Shown: positions 17,052-25,484 of the stretch, one piece after another
Layout: every line of letters starts with the position of its first letter
Position numbering within the stretch: position 1 is the stretch's first letter
Notes under the pieces: generated by a model
What the model saw: the letters and a program-made list of their open reading frames with translations, nothing else
What the model was told of the DNA's origin: nothing
The model's database searches: none
Made by a program: the position numbers and the translations under genes
DNA from: Oscillospiraceae bacterium
GTDB lineage: Bacteria; Bacillota; Clostridia; Oscillospirales; Ruminococcaceae
Length of the DNA: 64,000 nt
Assembly (NCBI GenBank): GCA_031260665.1
Contig: JAISLD010000022.1
Span: 1-64,000, forward strand
Reading direction: 5' to 3'

Positions 17052-18140
17052 ATGGCTAAACGAAGAATAGGTATCCTGACGGGCGGCGGCGACTGCCCGG
17101 GACTTAACGCGGCGATTCGCGGCGTTGTCAAGGCGTGTTACAACCTGCTTGGTGAGGACAACGTAGAATTTGTCGGCATCGCCGAGGGGTATTACGGGCT
17201 GATAAACAACGACACACGCGAGATGAAACCGCGTGAGTTCTCAGGGATTTTGACACTTGGCGGCACGATTCTCGGCTCAAAGCGTACGCCGTTCAAGATG
17301 ATGAAAGTCATTGAAGCCGATGATGTTGACAAAGTAGCTCAAATGAAAAAGACCTACCGCGACAACAGACTCGATTGCCTGCTGACCCTCGGCGGCAACG
17401 GCACGCACAAAACGGCAAACCTGCTGTCGGAACAAGGGCTGAACGTGATAGGTTTGCCCAAAACGATTGACAACGATATCTGGGGCACATCGGTGACGTT
17501 CGGGTTTCACACCGCGGTCGATATTGCGACCGACGTGCTTGACCGTATCCACACAACGGCGCACTCTCACTCGCGGATAATGTTGGTTGAGATAATGGGC
17601 AACAAAACAGGCTGGCTGACGCTTTACGCGGGAGTGGCGGGCGGCGCCGACGTCATTATCCTCCCCGAAATCCCCTACGATTTTGACAAACTGATTGAAA
17701 GCGTCAACCGCCGTATCGACGATGGCAAGTCGTCGTTCTCGGTCATTGCAATCGCCGAGGGCGCGTTGTCGGTGGAAGAAGCCGCATTGAAGAAGAAAGA
17801 GCGTGCCAAACGACGTGCCGAAGAAGGCATAACCACCGCGACACCTCGCCTTGTTAAGCAAATCCAAGCGGCGACAGGCTTTGAAACACGCGCCGTTGTG
17901 CCGGGGCATATGCTTCGCGGCGGAAGCCCGTCTGCTTATGACCGCGTGTTGGCGACAAAGTTTGGCGCACGTGCCGCGAACCTCATCATCAAAGAGAAGT
18001 ACGGCTACTCGGTGGCGTTGGTCGGTGAGGTAATTACCGAGAATCCGCTTGCTGACGCGGCTTCGCAGACAAAATTTGTTCCCGAGGACGACAAGGTGCT
18101 GAAAACAGCACGAGATATCGGGGTATCACTCGGCGTTTGA
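17052..18140 (+). CDS. pfkA: 6-phosphofructokinase, mixed ATP/PPi signature
   Basis: 362 residues, close to the family length. It phosphorylates fructose 6-phosphate in glycolysis. N-terminal GGGDCPGLNA binds the phosphoryl donor. The donor-specificity sites read GGNGT (Gly at the E. coli 104 position, typical of ATP users) and PKTIDND (Lys at position 124, typical of PPi users). This Gly/Lys combination occurs in ATP-dependent group III enzymes, so ATP is the likelier donor. The Asp of the usual GGDG is Asn here. Last gene of the operon, followed by a terminator. Confidence 0.92.
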   Translation: MAKRRIGILTGGGDCPGLNAAIRGVVKACYNLLGEDNVEFVGIAEGYYGLINNDTREMKPREFSGILTLGGTILGSKRTPFKMMKVIEADDVDKVAQMKKTYRDNRLDCLLTLGGNGTHKTANLLSEQGLNVIGLPKTIDNDIWGTSVTFGFHTAVDIATDVLDRIHTTAHSHSRIMLVEIMGNKTGWLTLYAGVAGGADVIILPEIPYDFDKLIESVNRRIDDGKSSFSVIAIAEGALSVEEAALKKKERAKRRAEEGITTATPRLVKQIQAATGFETRAVVPGHMLRGGSPSAYDRVLATKFGARAANLIIKEKYGYSVALVGEVITENPLADAASQTKFVPEDDKVLKTARDIGVSLGV

Positions 18141-18151
18141 TTAGCTATAAC

Positions 18152-18184
18152 AAACCCTCTCCATAAGGAGAGGGTTTTGTTTTG
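18152..18184 (+). terminator. rho-independent terminator after pfk
   Basis: An 11-bp perfect stem AAACCCTCTCC / GGAGAGGGTTT with an ATAA loop is followed by TTGTTTTG. It lies 11 bases past the pfk stop and separates it from convergent argS. Confidence 0.9.
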
Positions 18185-18191
18185 TTGTCGC

Positions 18192-19847
18192 TCACATTCG
18201 TTCAGGTGCTGTGACTTTCAGCAGCTTCAGCGTACAGCGAAGCACAACCGCAGTGGCTTCCGCGAGGGCAAGCCGCGACGAAAAGACAGGCTCGTCCGCA
18301 CCGATAATGCGGCAGCTGTCGTAAAACTTGTGGAACGCCGCCGCAACTTCTCCCGCGTATCGGGTCAGCCCCGAGGGGTTCAGCTCCCGTGCCGACTCGT
18401 TTATTTGAAGCGGAAACGCCGCCAACTTTCGTATCAACGAAAGCTCCGCAGGTTCGGTGAACAGACGCTCTGCTGTCTTTGCCTTGCCGTTCTTCTCAAG
18501 TATGCGGCAAATCCTTGCGTGGGCATACTGCACATAATAGACGGGGTTCTTGCTGCTCTCCTCAACGGCAAGCCCAAGGTCAAACTCAAGGTGAGTGTCG
18601 GCGTTCCGCAGGTTAAAGAAGAACCTCGCGGCGTCAAGCGGAACTTCGTCAAGCAGTGTGGCAAGGGTTATCGCTTTGCCGCTTCTCTTTGAGAGTTTGA
18701 CGGGGGTTTTGACACCATTCTCTAATGTGACAAGCGATACCATTTGCATAATGACGGCGTGCAGTTTGTCGTGACCGATACCGAGTGCGTCAAGCGCCGC
18801 GTTCATTCGCGGAACGTAGCCGTGGTGGTCCGCACCGAGAACATCGATTGCAAGGTCAAATCCGCGTGTGACGAGCTTGTCAAAGTGATACGCGATATCC
18901 GGCACAATATATGTCGGAAAGCCGTTGGCTCTCACCAACACAATGTCTTTCTCCGCGCCATACTCCGCCGCCTTGAACCACAGCGCACCGTCACTCTCGT
19001 AAGTCGCGCCGCGTTCTTTCAGCAAGTCGATTATCTTTTGAACCGCACCGCTGTCAAACACTTCGCTCTCCTTGAACCACCTGTCATAAGCGATACGATA
19101 TCGCTTGAGGTCTGTTTCAAGCGTCGCGAGGTTCTTCGGCAAAGCGTAAGCGACAAGTGCCGCTTTTCGTTCTTCTTCGGTGAGAAGCGACAATGTGTCG
19201 CCGTTTTCTTTGATGAAGTTCACAACGTGTTCGGTTATGTCGGTGCCGAGGTACGAATCCTCGGGCATCTCCACATCTTTGCCTGTTTGCTGAAGATAAC
19301 GCGCGTTCAGGCTGACCGCGAACTTCTCAATCTGATTGCCGCCGTCATTGACGTAAAACTCACGCTGAACCGAGTACCCCGCGAAGTCAAGCAGTGACGC
19401 GAGCGTGTCGCCGAGTGCGCCGCCCCTTGCGTTGCCGATGTGCATTGGTCCCGTGGGATTCGCCGAAACAAATTCGACCAACACGCGTTTTCCCTCACCG
19501 AGAGCCGTCCTCCCGAAGTCCTCGCCTTGTAAAAGCACGGCGTTCACCTGCTGATTGTACCATTCCGAATTCATATAAAAGTTGATGAACCCCGCACCCG
19601 CAACTTCTGTTTTCTCCACGCCGACAGCCGAGAAGTCCGCCCCGTCAAGCAGCAAAGTCGCCACGTCACGCGGCGATTTCCTAAACACACGGGCAAACAC
19701 CATTGCGGCGTTCGCGGAGAAGTCGCCGTGGGTGTCGTCAGCGGGTATCTCAACGGCAAATGGCGGCAACTCCGCTCCGTTTGCCGCTTGTGCCGCTTTA
19801 GTCAGCAGAATGTTATAAATAGTTTCTTTTGTTTCGATAAAATTCAC
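18192..19847 (-). CDS. argS: arginyl-tRNA synthetase
   Basis: 551 residues, class I. It has the ArgS N-terminal domain, the signature ANPTGPMHIGNARGG, and the KMSKS-like LSKRSGKAI, then a C-terminal anticodon-binding helical domain (about 430-551) ending in the canonical PERM. It charges tRNA-Arg; a tRNA-Arg(CCG) gene lies at 63 kb. The ATG directly abuts the stop of the DUF1934 gene upstream, the same arrangement as ywiB-argS in Bacillus. Confidence 0.95.
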   Translation of the reverse strand: MNFIETKETIYNILLTKAAQAANGAELPPFAVEIPADDTHGDFSANAAMVFARVFRKSPRDVATLLLDGADFSAVGVEKTEVAGAGFINFYMNSEWYNQQVNAVLLQGEDFGRTALGEGKRVLVEFVSANPTGPMHIGNARGGALGDTLASLLDFAGYSVQREFYVNDGGNQIEKFAVSLNARYLQQTGKDVEMPEDSYLGTDITEHVVNFIKENGDTLSLLTEEERKAALVAYALPKNLATLETDLKRYRIAYDRWFKESEVFDSGAVQKIIDLLKERGATYESDGALWFKAAEYGAEKDIVLVRANGFPTYIVPDIAYHFDKLVTRGFDLAIDVLGADHHGYVPRMNAALDALGIGHDKLHAVIMQMVSLVTLENGVKTPVKLSKRSGKAITLATLLDEVPLDAARFFFNLRNADTHLEFDLGLAVEESSKNPVYYVQYAHARICRILEKNGKAKTAERLFTEPAELSLIRKLAAFPLQINESARELNPSGLTRYAGEVAAAFHKFYDSCRIIGADEPVFSSRLALAEATAVVLRCTLKLLKVTAPERM

Positions 19848-20282
19848 TTAGTTTTTCCTCACGTTTATCTGAAGTTCGTTTTCGTATATGAATCCCGAGT
19901 TGATATCAACCGTGTACCGCAGGAACACGCTGCCGCCGTTGTCGCCGATGTCGGAACGTATGTCGTTTGCGGTTATCCCAACCATAAACTCACCGTAAGG
20001 CGTGCCATAATAGCAGTGGTGACGTTTGCCTCGTTCAATCACAAGGTTTGCCGACACCGCTTTCTTGCCGCCCGACATACGGTTCATCACAACCGTGTCG
20101 CCGCTGACGTTAAGCACAACAACGTCGCCCGGAAAGCCCGTGGCTCCGCTCTCTTCATAGCTCAGCTGATAGCCGCCGTTCTTGTCGCTGTCCATTGTCC
20201 CCACCGTGAACATCTCAACCGTGTCGCGGCCTTCTTCTGAACTCTGTGTGCTTTTTATATCAATGCTGACGTTTTCTTTCAT
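19848..20282 (-). CDS. DUF1934 (YwiB-type) beta-barrel protein
   Basis: 144 residues, soluble. The DUF1934 pattern is seen: an N-terminal strand with TQSSEEGRDTVEMFT, then YQLSYEESGATGFPGD and a C-terminal FLRYTVDINSGFIYENELQINV. The family has a lipocalin-like barrel and no established function. The start follows GTGAGG. It is encoded directly before argS and shares its promoter, a linkage conserved in Firmicutes. Confidence 0.85.
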   Translation of the reverse strand: MKENVSIDIKSTQSSEEGRDTVEMFTVGTMDSDKNGGYQLSYEESGATGFPGDVVVLNVSGDTVVMNRMSGGKKAVSANLVIERGKRHHCYYGTPYGEFMVGITANDIRSDIGDNGGSVFLRYTVDINSGFIYENELQINVRKN

Positions 20283-20330
20283 GGGTTTACCTCACAAACT
20301 ATTCAACAACACGCGTTTCGCTTGGCTTTA

Positions 20331-20386
20331 TTAAGTAAACCTTTAGTGTTCTCTATTCGCCGATACAAGCATCTGTGTTTACTTAA
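20331..20386. promoter_or_regulatory. leader inverted repeat upstream of DUF1934-argS
   Basis: A perfect 10-bp inverted repeat TTAAGTAAAC / GTTTACTTAA, separated by 36 bases, lies wholly within the predicted 110-base leader. It could fold a long hairpin or bind a dimeric regulator. No T-box core is recognised. Confidence 0.4.
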
Positions 20387-20397
20387 GCGATGTTCTT

Positions 20398-20427
20398 ATT
20401 ATACCACGGACTATAGCGTCAAGTCAA
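20398..20427 (-). promoter_or_regulatory. sigma-A-type promoter of DUF1934-argS
   Basis: On the minus strand TTGACT and TATAAT are separated by 18 bases. It lies immediately downstream of the spoIIIA terminator. Confidence 0.7.
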
Positions 20428-20465
20428 CAAAAAGAACGCCTGCCGTGAAGGGCGAGCGTTCTTTT
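20428..20465 (-). terminator. terminator of the spoIIIA operon
   Basis: AAAAGAACGC pairs with GCGTTCTTTT around a 16-base loop that itself can pair (GCCC/GGGC-like). On the minus strand the stem ends in TTTTTGTT. It lies about 140 bases after the spoIIIAH stop. Confidence 0.75.
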
Positions 20466-20514
20466 ATGTATGTTCACCGAATGTCAACAACTTCAACAAT
20501 TTCTTCGCGAAGAT

Positions 20515-20584
20515 TTCGCTCCTGCGGGAGCAACAAGGGCTTTCCGGTCGCCCGCCTGTGCCCCGAAGGGTATGACCTTCGGCA
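20515..20584. repeat. intergenic repeat modules D and E
   Basis: CGCTCCTGCGGGAGC (module D hairpin) then CAAGGGC, followed by module E (GGTCGCCCGCCTGTGCC, CCGAAGGGTATGACCTTCGG). It is nearly identical to 50193-50269 and related to 25366-25410. It lies in the 3' region of spoIIIAH, before the terminator, so it is transcribed. Confidence 0.8.
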
Positions 20585-20604
20585 GTTGAATGGCAAACAT
20601 TCTA

Positions 20605-21183
20605 TTACCTGATTTCCACAACCGTGATGTTCTCCGCGCTCACGTCCACCTCGGTAAGCAAGGCGTTCTTTATCTTCGCCGCTCCCTCGGGTGTCAGCCC
20701 GTCTGTCTTGACGATTATGTTCGCTCCCCCGTTTGACAAATAGCACAGCACATCGTCAAAGCCTTGCGCCTTAAGCACCGTTTCTATCCGCGTTTCGCTT
20801 TCCATATACCCCGACAGCACCTCGGCGTTCGCCGCAAACACCGCCATCTCCTCGCCTGTCGCGTCGCCGCCGCCATACATCGTGCTTAAAAACTCCTTCG
20901 CTTCGTCCCTGCTTGCCTGCTTGTCAATACGAGCCTGTGCGAAGTACGCGTCCGCTGTTGACAGATTCGCCTCGATTTTGCCGCCCGACACCAACTTTTC
21001 TTCCCCATAGGAAGCCGCCGCTTTGCCCTTATCCTCGGTCAAGCCGCTGCTGTTTGCGTAAAGGTAGTTGATATAAACCGCGCCACCCAGCACCACCACC
21101 AACGCGCCGATTATGATTTGCTTTTTACCGAGAACAAACGAGAACCTCGGCAACCTTTTGAAGAATCGTTTCACTTTGTTCAT
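20605..21183 (-). CDS. spoIIIAH: stage III sporulation protein AH
   Basis: 192 residues: a basic N-terminus, one membrane helix (about 25-44), a helical stretch rich in Glu/Lys/Ala (about 70-115), and a C-terminal YscJ/FliF-like ring-building motif (ETVLKAQGFDDVLCYLSNGG, then VSAENITVVEIR). In sporulation it sits in the mother-cell outer forespore membrane and binds SpoIIQ across the gap to form the feeding-tube channel. Last gene of the operon. Confidence 0.93.
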   Translation of the reverse strand: MNKVKRFFKRLPRFSFVLGKKQIIIGALVVVLGGAVYINYLYANSSGLTEDKGKAAASYGEEKLVSGGKIEANLSTADAYFAQARIDKQASRDEAKEFLSTMYGGGDATGEEMAVFAANAEVLSGYMESETRIETVLKAQGFDDVLCYLSNGGANIIVKTDGLTPEGAAKIKNALLTEVDVSAENITVVEIR

Positions 21184-21207
21184 AACTTTACCCCTTTTTA
21201 GTTAAGT

Positions 21208-21609
21208 TTAATTTACTACAGACACTCTCGCGCTTGATATGCCGAGTGCCTTTGAAACCGTTTCAATCACGCGTTGACGCACCGTCACATTGCCGCCGCC
21301 GTCACATATAACCGCAACGCCGCGGACCACAGGCGGCGTTTCTCCGCCGCTAAGCGTCACCATAACACGCACGTGTCCCACGCCGCTGATAAGCGGCAGC
21401 AGTTCCTCAAGCTCCGCCTCCAACGAATCTGCGTAGGCGGAGAGTTCAGGCACGGTTTGCTTTTCGGCAAACACATCACCTATCCCGCCAAAATCACTGA
21501 CGAATATCAGCAGCATAAGCGCGCCACCGACAATCAGCATTGCCGTTATCGCCTTGTCACTCTTAACAAACTCTTTCAGGCGGTCTTTCGTCGTTTTGTT
21601 ATCCGCCAT
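21208..21609 (-). CDS. spoIIIAG: stage III sporulation protein AG
   Basis: 133 residues. A membrane helix (about 18-40) is followed by a ring-building motif domain (ELEELLPLISGVGHVRVMVTL ... VRQRVIETVSKALGISSARVSVV). It is shorter than the Bacillus protein of about 229 residues, mainly through loss of the insertion in the ring-building region. AG forms a large ring in the sporulation channel. Its start overlaps the end of spoIIIAF by 11 bases. Confidence 0.92.
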   Translation of the reverse strand: MADNKTTKDRLKEFVKSDKAITAMLIVGGALMLLIFVSDFGGIGDVFAEKQTVPELSAYADSLEAELEELLPLISGVGHVRVMVTLSGGETPPVVRGVAVICDGGGNVTVRQRVIETVSKALGISSARVSVVN

Positions 21610-22072
21610 TATTTACGTCCTCCACCACAACCTTTACTGTCGGACCAAGCTCCGCTTTCGCAATCCGAAGCAGTTCGGCAGAATCCTCGGCGCGTTCGCA
21701 AACGAGCCTCACTTCACTAACAGATATGCCGTACAGCCCCGTAATATTCACCACCACATAGATTTTCTTTACCTCAAGCCCGTTGCTTGCAAACTCGCCA
21801 CGAAGCCGCCCCGAAACCTCGGCGGCAATCGCCCGCTTTCGCTCCTCCGTGATTTCCTCGGTGAAGTCAACGTACTCGCCGCCGTTCTTCAGTGAAGCCG
21901 TCAGTTCCGCGATATCAAATTTCCCCGCTCCTATAAAATACATCACACTGACAAGGAAGAAACTCGCGGACAAAAAACTCGCTTGCTTCTTGAACGTGCC
22001 GTCAGGCACAAGCATACGAAACAAACCGCCAAGCATCGCGACTATGCATAGATTAAGCAGGGCTTCTTTCAT
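21599..22072 (-). CDS. spoIIIAF: stage III sporulation protein AF
   Basis: 157 residues with two N-terminal membrane helices (about 5-25 and 32-50) and a C-terminal soluble domain (about 90-155) with the ring-type pattern KKIYVVVNITGLYGISVSEV. AF is a membrane component of the AA-AH complex. The ATG lies 37 bases after spoIIIAE. Confidence 0.9.
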   Translation of the reverse strand: MKEALLNLCIVAMLGGLFRMLVPDGTFKKQASFLSASFFLVSVMYFIGAGKFDIAELTASLKNGGEYVDFTEEITEERKRAIAAEVSGRLRGEFASNGLEVKKIYVVVNITGLYGISVSEVRLVCERAEDSAELLRIAKAELGPTVKVVVEDVNNGG

Positions 22073-22109
22073 TGTTTACGTCCTTTGTGGGTTTGTTTGC
22101 TATAGTGGG

Positions 22110-23210
22110 TTACTGCACAGTAGAGGAAACCGCAAGCGTAACCGCAATGCTTACGACAGCAAGCACCAAAAACGCCGACATCATAGCAAAGATGACCGAC
22201 ATCACGCTCTCTCCGCACTTGATAAGCGAAGTCAGCTTGTCGGTGCCGAACATCTCGCTTACAGCGGCGGCAAGTGTGAGTGAAAACCTCACGCAAACAG
22301 CCGAGATAAGCGGCGGCGCAATCAGCATAAGAGCGGCGATTATGCCAAACGTGCCCGTAGAAGCGCGAACCACCGACACACTGCCTTTCACCGCCGCGAG
22401 CGCGTCGCCCACAGCGCCGCCGATAAACGGCACGCCCCCCGACACGACGAACTTCGCGGCTTTCATCGCGACGGAATCGGCTGACGAAGTGACGAAGCTT
22501 TGAAGCGACAACAGCCCGACAAACACGGTGGTCATAAGCCCAAGCACCCACACCGCGATTTTCTTCACCGCTTCCGCTAATCGTTCGACCTTGAGGTCGG
22601 GGTTCACCGCACCCGCGACTGACACACCAAGCACACAGGTGGTGAGAGGAACAAGCACCGTCGTCATCACCACCGAGAATGTTTCGGCTGCCGCCACAAG
22701 CACGCCCGCAAACGCGGTCGCACCCGACAGCTGCCCCGTTATCGCCATTATCCCCGCGAACACAGGGATAAAAGTGAGAAGAAACGAGCTTCCTGCCGAC
22801 AACGCGTCAGCGGCACGTGACGCCGCTTCAGACACGCCGACCGTCATTATCCCCGCCCCCGACAACACCGCAACCATACCGAACACATCAGAAGCACGCG
22901 TGCTTCTCGCCGAATCACGAAGCGTTTCGGCAAGGGAACATATAAGAATAATCACGGTCAAAGACGTGAACATCTTGACAGGAGCGGTCCACTCATCTTT
23001 GAACGTCTTGATGATGTAATCAAACACGCTCCCTGCCGACAACGACATTGCACCGCCGCTTTCGGGGGTTATGCCCTCGTCTATCAGCTCCTCGCGCACC
23101 TCGTCGGGCAACGCCCCGGCTATCTCTTCGCCGCCGTAGTCGGCATAAGACGAGAACAAAGAGAAAACAACAAACATCAAAGCAAACATTAAACGTCCGA
23201 CTGATTTCAT
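22110..23210 (-). CDS. spoIIIAE: stage III sporulation protein AE
   Basis: 366 residues from MKSVGRLM; the ORF-track start five codons earlier is a TTG, while GGGTGAT precedes this ATG. An N-terminal signal-like segment, a short extracytoplasmic region (EEIAGALPDEVREELIDEGI) and about eight membrane helices follow. AE is the largest polytopic component of the sporulation channel. Confidence 0.93.
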   Translation of the reverse strand: MKSVGRLMFALMFVVFSLFSSYADYGGEEIAGALPDEVREELIDEGITPESGGAMSLSAGSVFDYIIKTFKDEWTAPVKMFTSLTVIILICSLAETLRDSARSTRASDVFGMVAVLSGAGIMTVGVSEAASRAADALSAGSSFLLTFIPVFAGIMAITGQLSGATAFAGVLVAAAETFSVVMTTVLVPLTTCVLGVSVAGAVNPDLKVERLAEAVKKIAVWVLGLMTTVFVGLLSLQSFVTSSADSVAMKAAKFVVSGGVPFIGGAVGDALAAVKGSVSVVRASTGTFGIIAALMLIAPPLISAVCVRFSLTLAAAVSEMFGTDKLTSLIKCGESVMSVIFAMMSAFLVLAVVSIAVTLAVSSTVQ

Positions 23211-23214
23211 TCTA

Positions 23215-23601
23215 TCACCCGACAAGCCCCGTCACAAGTTCAACCAGTTCATTAAAAAGCGGAAGCGCGATTATCACCACCGCGAATTTGCCTGCCGTTT
23301 CGATTTTCGCCGCGATTGCGTTCTCTCCCGCGTCTTTGCAGGTGTCGGCGGCAAGCTGAACGACATAGCATACAGCAAGGCTTTTCAGCAGTGCCGCCGT
23401 GTAAACAGACGATATCTCAACTTTGTCGGACAAACCGCTCATGACGTCAAGCACGGGGCGCACCGCCGATATCGCCGCAATCAAGATTATTACGCCTGCG
23501 GTCAGCGAAATGTATATGCTGAACTCAGGCTTGTACTGCCGTATGACGATGGACAGCACAGCGGCGATAAGCCCCATAGCGGCAAGCGAGAGGATATTCA
23601 T
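23215..23601 (-). CDS. spoIIIAD: stage III sporulation protein AD
   Basis: 128 residues from MNILSLAAMG; five upstream ORF codons overlap spoIIIAC and begin with TTG. Four membrane helices with the family's KPEFSIYISLTAGV and a C-terminal helix are seen. The start follows the AC stop (TGA-T-ATG), so translation is probably coupled. Confidence 0.92.
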   Translation of the reverse strand: MNILSLAAMGLIAAVLSIVIRQYKPEFSIYISLTAGVIILIAAISAVRPVLDVMSGLSDKVEISSVYTAALLKSLAVCYVVQLAADTCKDAGENAIAAKIETAGKFAVVIIALPLFNELVELVTGLVG

Positions 23602-23602
23602 A

Positions 23603-23800
23603 TCAATATAAACCAAACACCGACTTTATGGTGTCAAACAAAATGGCAATCTCGTTTATCACCATAAGAAGCACCACGACAAGCCCCGCAATCGTCGTCA
23701 TCATCGCTTGCTCCTCTCGCCCCGAGTGCTTCAGCAGTTGAGTCAGCACAGCGACTATTATGCCGATAGCGGCTATCTTGAAGATTAAATCCACTTCCAC
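23603..23800 (-). CDS. spoIIIAC: stage III sporulation protein AC
   Basis: 65 residues, the normal size. Two membrane helices (about 5-22 and 33-55) surround the conserved LLKHSGREEQAMM loop. Small membrane part of the sporulation channel complex. Confidence 0.93.
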   Translation of the reverse strand: MEVDLIFKIAAIGIIVAVLTQLLKHSGREEQAMMTTIAGLVVVLLMVINEIAILFDTIKSVFGLY

Positions 23801-23812
23801 GCTTTGCCCCCG

Positions 23813-24298
23813 TCACAGTATCACAATCCCTATCGCCGCCCCGACATACAGCCCCATGCTTCGGTATACGCCGCCCTTTTTGTCGCTCTCCTCGGTTGCG
23901 CGCGACAAGTTTTGCGAAAGCAAAGCGATGTTTGCCTCAATCACCGCCGACTGTCCCGCGCTGTCTGACGAGCCGAGTGCCGCCCCCACCGACAGCAGTA
24001 TATCGCGGTCACTTGCCGCAAACCCACGATACTCTCGCACCGCTTTGTTCCAACCGTCACGCCAGAGTTCACGCGTCGCCACGTTCTCTTCGGCGGCGGC
24101 AAGCAGGTCGTGCCGCTTTGCTCCATCTTTGATGAAGTCGGCAATCGGCAGCTGCAAGTAAGCGATGTATGACTTCGCTTCTTCAAGAATGATTATCGCG
24201 TCCTTAAGCGACGAAGCACGGCGTGACAACGCCCTCGCTTTGACAAAGCCGACCACTGCCGACACCGCAACCACCGACACCGCCGATAATATCCGCAT
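23813..24298 (-). CDS. spoIIIAB: stage III sporulation protein AB
   Basis: 161 residues with a short N-terminal membrane segment, a soluble helical domain (RRASSLKDAIIILEEAKSYI ...) and a C-terminal membrane helix. The fold resembles GspF of type II secretion. It starts four bases after spoIIIAA and belongs to the same operon. Confidence 0.9.
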   Translation of the reverse strand: MRILSAVSVVAVSAVVGFVKARALSRRASSLKDAIIILEEAKSYIAYLQLPIADFIKDGAKRHDLLAAAEENVATRELWRDGWNKAVREYRGFAASDRDILLSVGAALGSSDSAGQSAVIEANIALLSQNLSRATEESDKKGGVYRSMGLYVGAAIGIVIL

Positions 24299-24302
24299 AT
24301 CC

Positions 24303-25181
24303 TCACCTGACCTTATAGATTCCTTTTACTTTGCCGATATCAAAGCCGCAGTCAAGGCTCACAATGTGGGTTATCCCTCCCGCGTAAACGGCGCGGCGGA
24401 GCGCCTCACTCTTTGAAGCGGTTTCAATGTCAGGGCAATGCGCCGTCAGAAACAGCCCAACCCCTTGACCCGAACATCTCTCAAGCATTTCTGTATCAAA
24501 ACCAAGCTCATCGCAGGCGACAAAGTCGGGCGAGAGGGCACGAAGCGCACGAATAAAGCCCGCTTCTTTCGGAAACGAGTCAAGCACGTCGGTGTTTTGC
24601 CCCAAGTCAAAGTAAAGCGTGCCCTCGCCTTTGCCGCTTATCTCACCTCGTTCGTCAATCACCGCTATCTTCTTAAACTCAGCGGCACTGCGCACATAGT
24701 CGCGAAGCACAGTCGTTTTGCCGCTCATCGGCTTACCTATAAACAGTATCCCGCCGACTTCCGTGCCGAGTGCGCGAAACACATCGGCGGCGGAACCGCG
24801 ATATTCTTTCGCGACACGTATGTTGACAGAGGTGACGCCGCGTACTCCCTCAAGTTTGCCGTCACGAAACACCGCGGTTGCGGCAATCCCCACACGGTGA
24901 CCGCCCGACAACGTGACAAAGCACTCCGACAACTGACGCGCGTAACTATGGACGCTGTTCTCGCAAAACAGCTTGACCAAGTTGTCAAGTCGTTCAGTCG
25001 AGATAACAACGTCCGTGATTATGCGCCGACCCGGTGTTTCAAGAACGACAGGCTTGCCAGCGCGTATTCGTATCTCCGCTGTCTTGTCGCGTTCAAAGCG
25101 GGGCAGTTTGTCCGTAAACTCGCGTATCTCCGGGATATATCGCAGACAGCCGTCAAGCGGCGCGTGCTTTGCTTCAACCAT
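24303..25181 (-). CDS. spoIIIAA: stage III sporulation protein AA, secretion-type ATPase
   Basis: 292 residues. Walker A is GKPMSGKTTVLRD (about 144-156) and Walker B-like residues lie in DFVACDELGF. This is the ATPase of the spoIIIA complex, related to type II/IV secretion ATPases, acting at the mother-cell membrane. GAGGAAAGG precedes the ATG. The full AA-AB-AC-AD-AE-AF-AG-AH set is present and uninterrupted, strong evidence that the organism, or a recent ancestor, forms endospores. Confidence 0.95.
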   Translation of the reverse strand: MVEAKHAPLDGCLRYIPEIREFTDKLPRFERDKTAEIRIRAGKPVVLETPGRRIITDVVISTERLDNLVKLFCENSVHSYARQLSECFVTLSGGHRVGIAATAVFRDGKLEGVRGVTSVNIRVAKEYRGSAADVFRALGTEVGGILFIGKPMSGKTTVLRDYVRSAAEFKKIAVIDERGEISGKGEGTLYFDLGQNTDVLDSFPKEAGFIRALRALSPDFVACDELGFDTEMLERCSGQGVGLFLTAHCPDIETASKSEALRRAVYAGGITHIVSLDCGFDIGKVKGIYKVR

Positions 25182-25215
25182 AATTTGCCTTTCCTCATTG
25201 TAAGTTTGTCCGTAT

Positions 25216-25245
25216 ATCTATATGACGGCAAAAGATTGATTATAA
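25216..25245 (-). promoter_or_regulatory. candidate sporulation (sigma-E-like) promoter of spoIIIA
   Basis: On the minus strand TTATAATC is followed after 13 bases by CATATAGAT, a partial match to the sigma-E pattern, 35 bases before spoIIIAA. spoIIIA is under sigma-E in Bacillus. The match is imperfect; no good sigma-A pair is seen here. Confidence 0.3.
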
Positions 25246-25280
25246 CAAACGCCGTCCATATCGGACAGGCAATATGATAT

Positions 25281-25318
25281 AGCAAAAGCCTGTTCTCAAA
25301 GGAGAACAGGCTTTTGCT
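25281..25318 (-). terminator. terminator after mfd
   Basis: A perfect 17-bp stem AGCAAAAGCCTGTTCTC with its complement and an AAAG loop. It separates mfd from spoIIIAA, both on the minus strand. Confidence 0.85.
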
Positions 25319-25334
25319 ATAAATAACTGACTTA

Positions 25335-25470
25335 AGCCACAACCTATTGCCCGTCCGGCAGAGACACGCGCCCGCATGTGCCCCGAGGGGTATGGCCTTC
25401 GGTTATGCGGCAACTTCTGTGTATACAAAACTTGTCGCATTAGCTTATTTGCCGCTCGGGCACCGAGTTT
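25335..25470. repeat. intergenic repeat modules C and E (two C copies)
   Basis: ATTGCCCGTCCGGCAGAGAC (module C), then CGCCCGCATGTGCCCCG and GGTATGGCCTTCGGTTAT (module E), then a second C-like piece CATTAGCTTATTTGCCGCTC. It occupies the 3' region of mfd before the terminator. Order C-E is the same as at 50.2 kb. Confidence 0.7.
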
Positions 25471-25484
25471 GTTTTATTAAATCG

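Noticed and set aside
24438-25277. 279-residue plus-strand ORF opposite spoIIIAA
   Set aside because: Antisense shadow; spoIIIAA is unmistakable on the minus strand.
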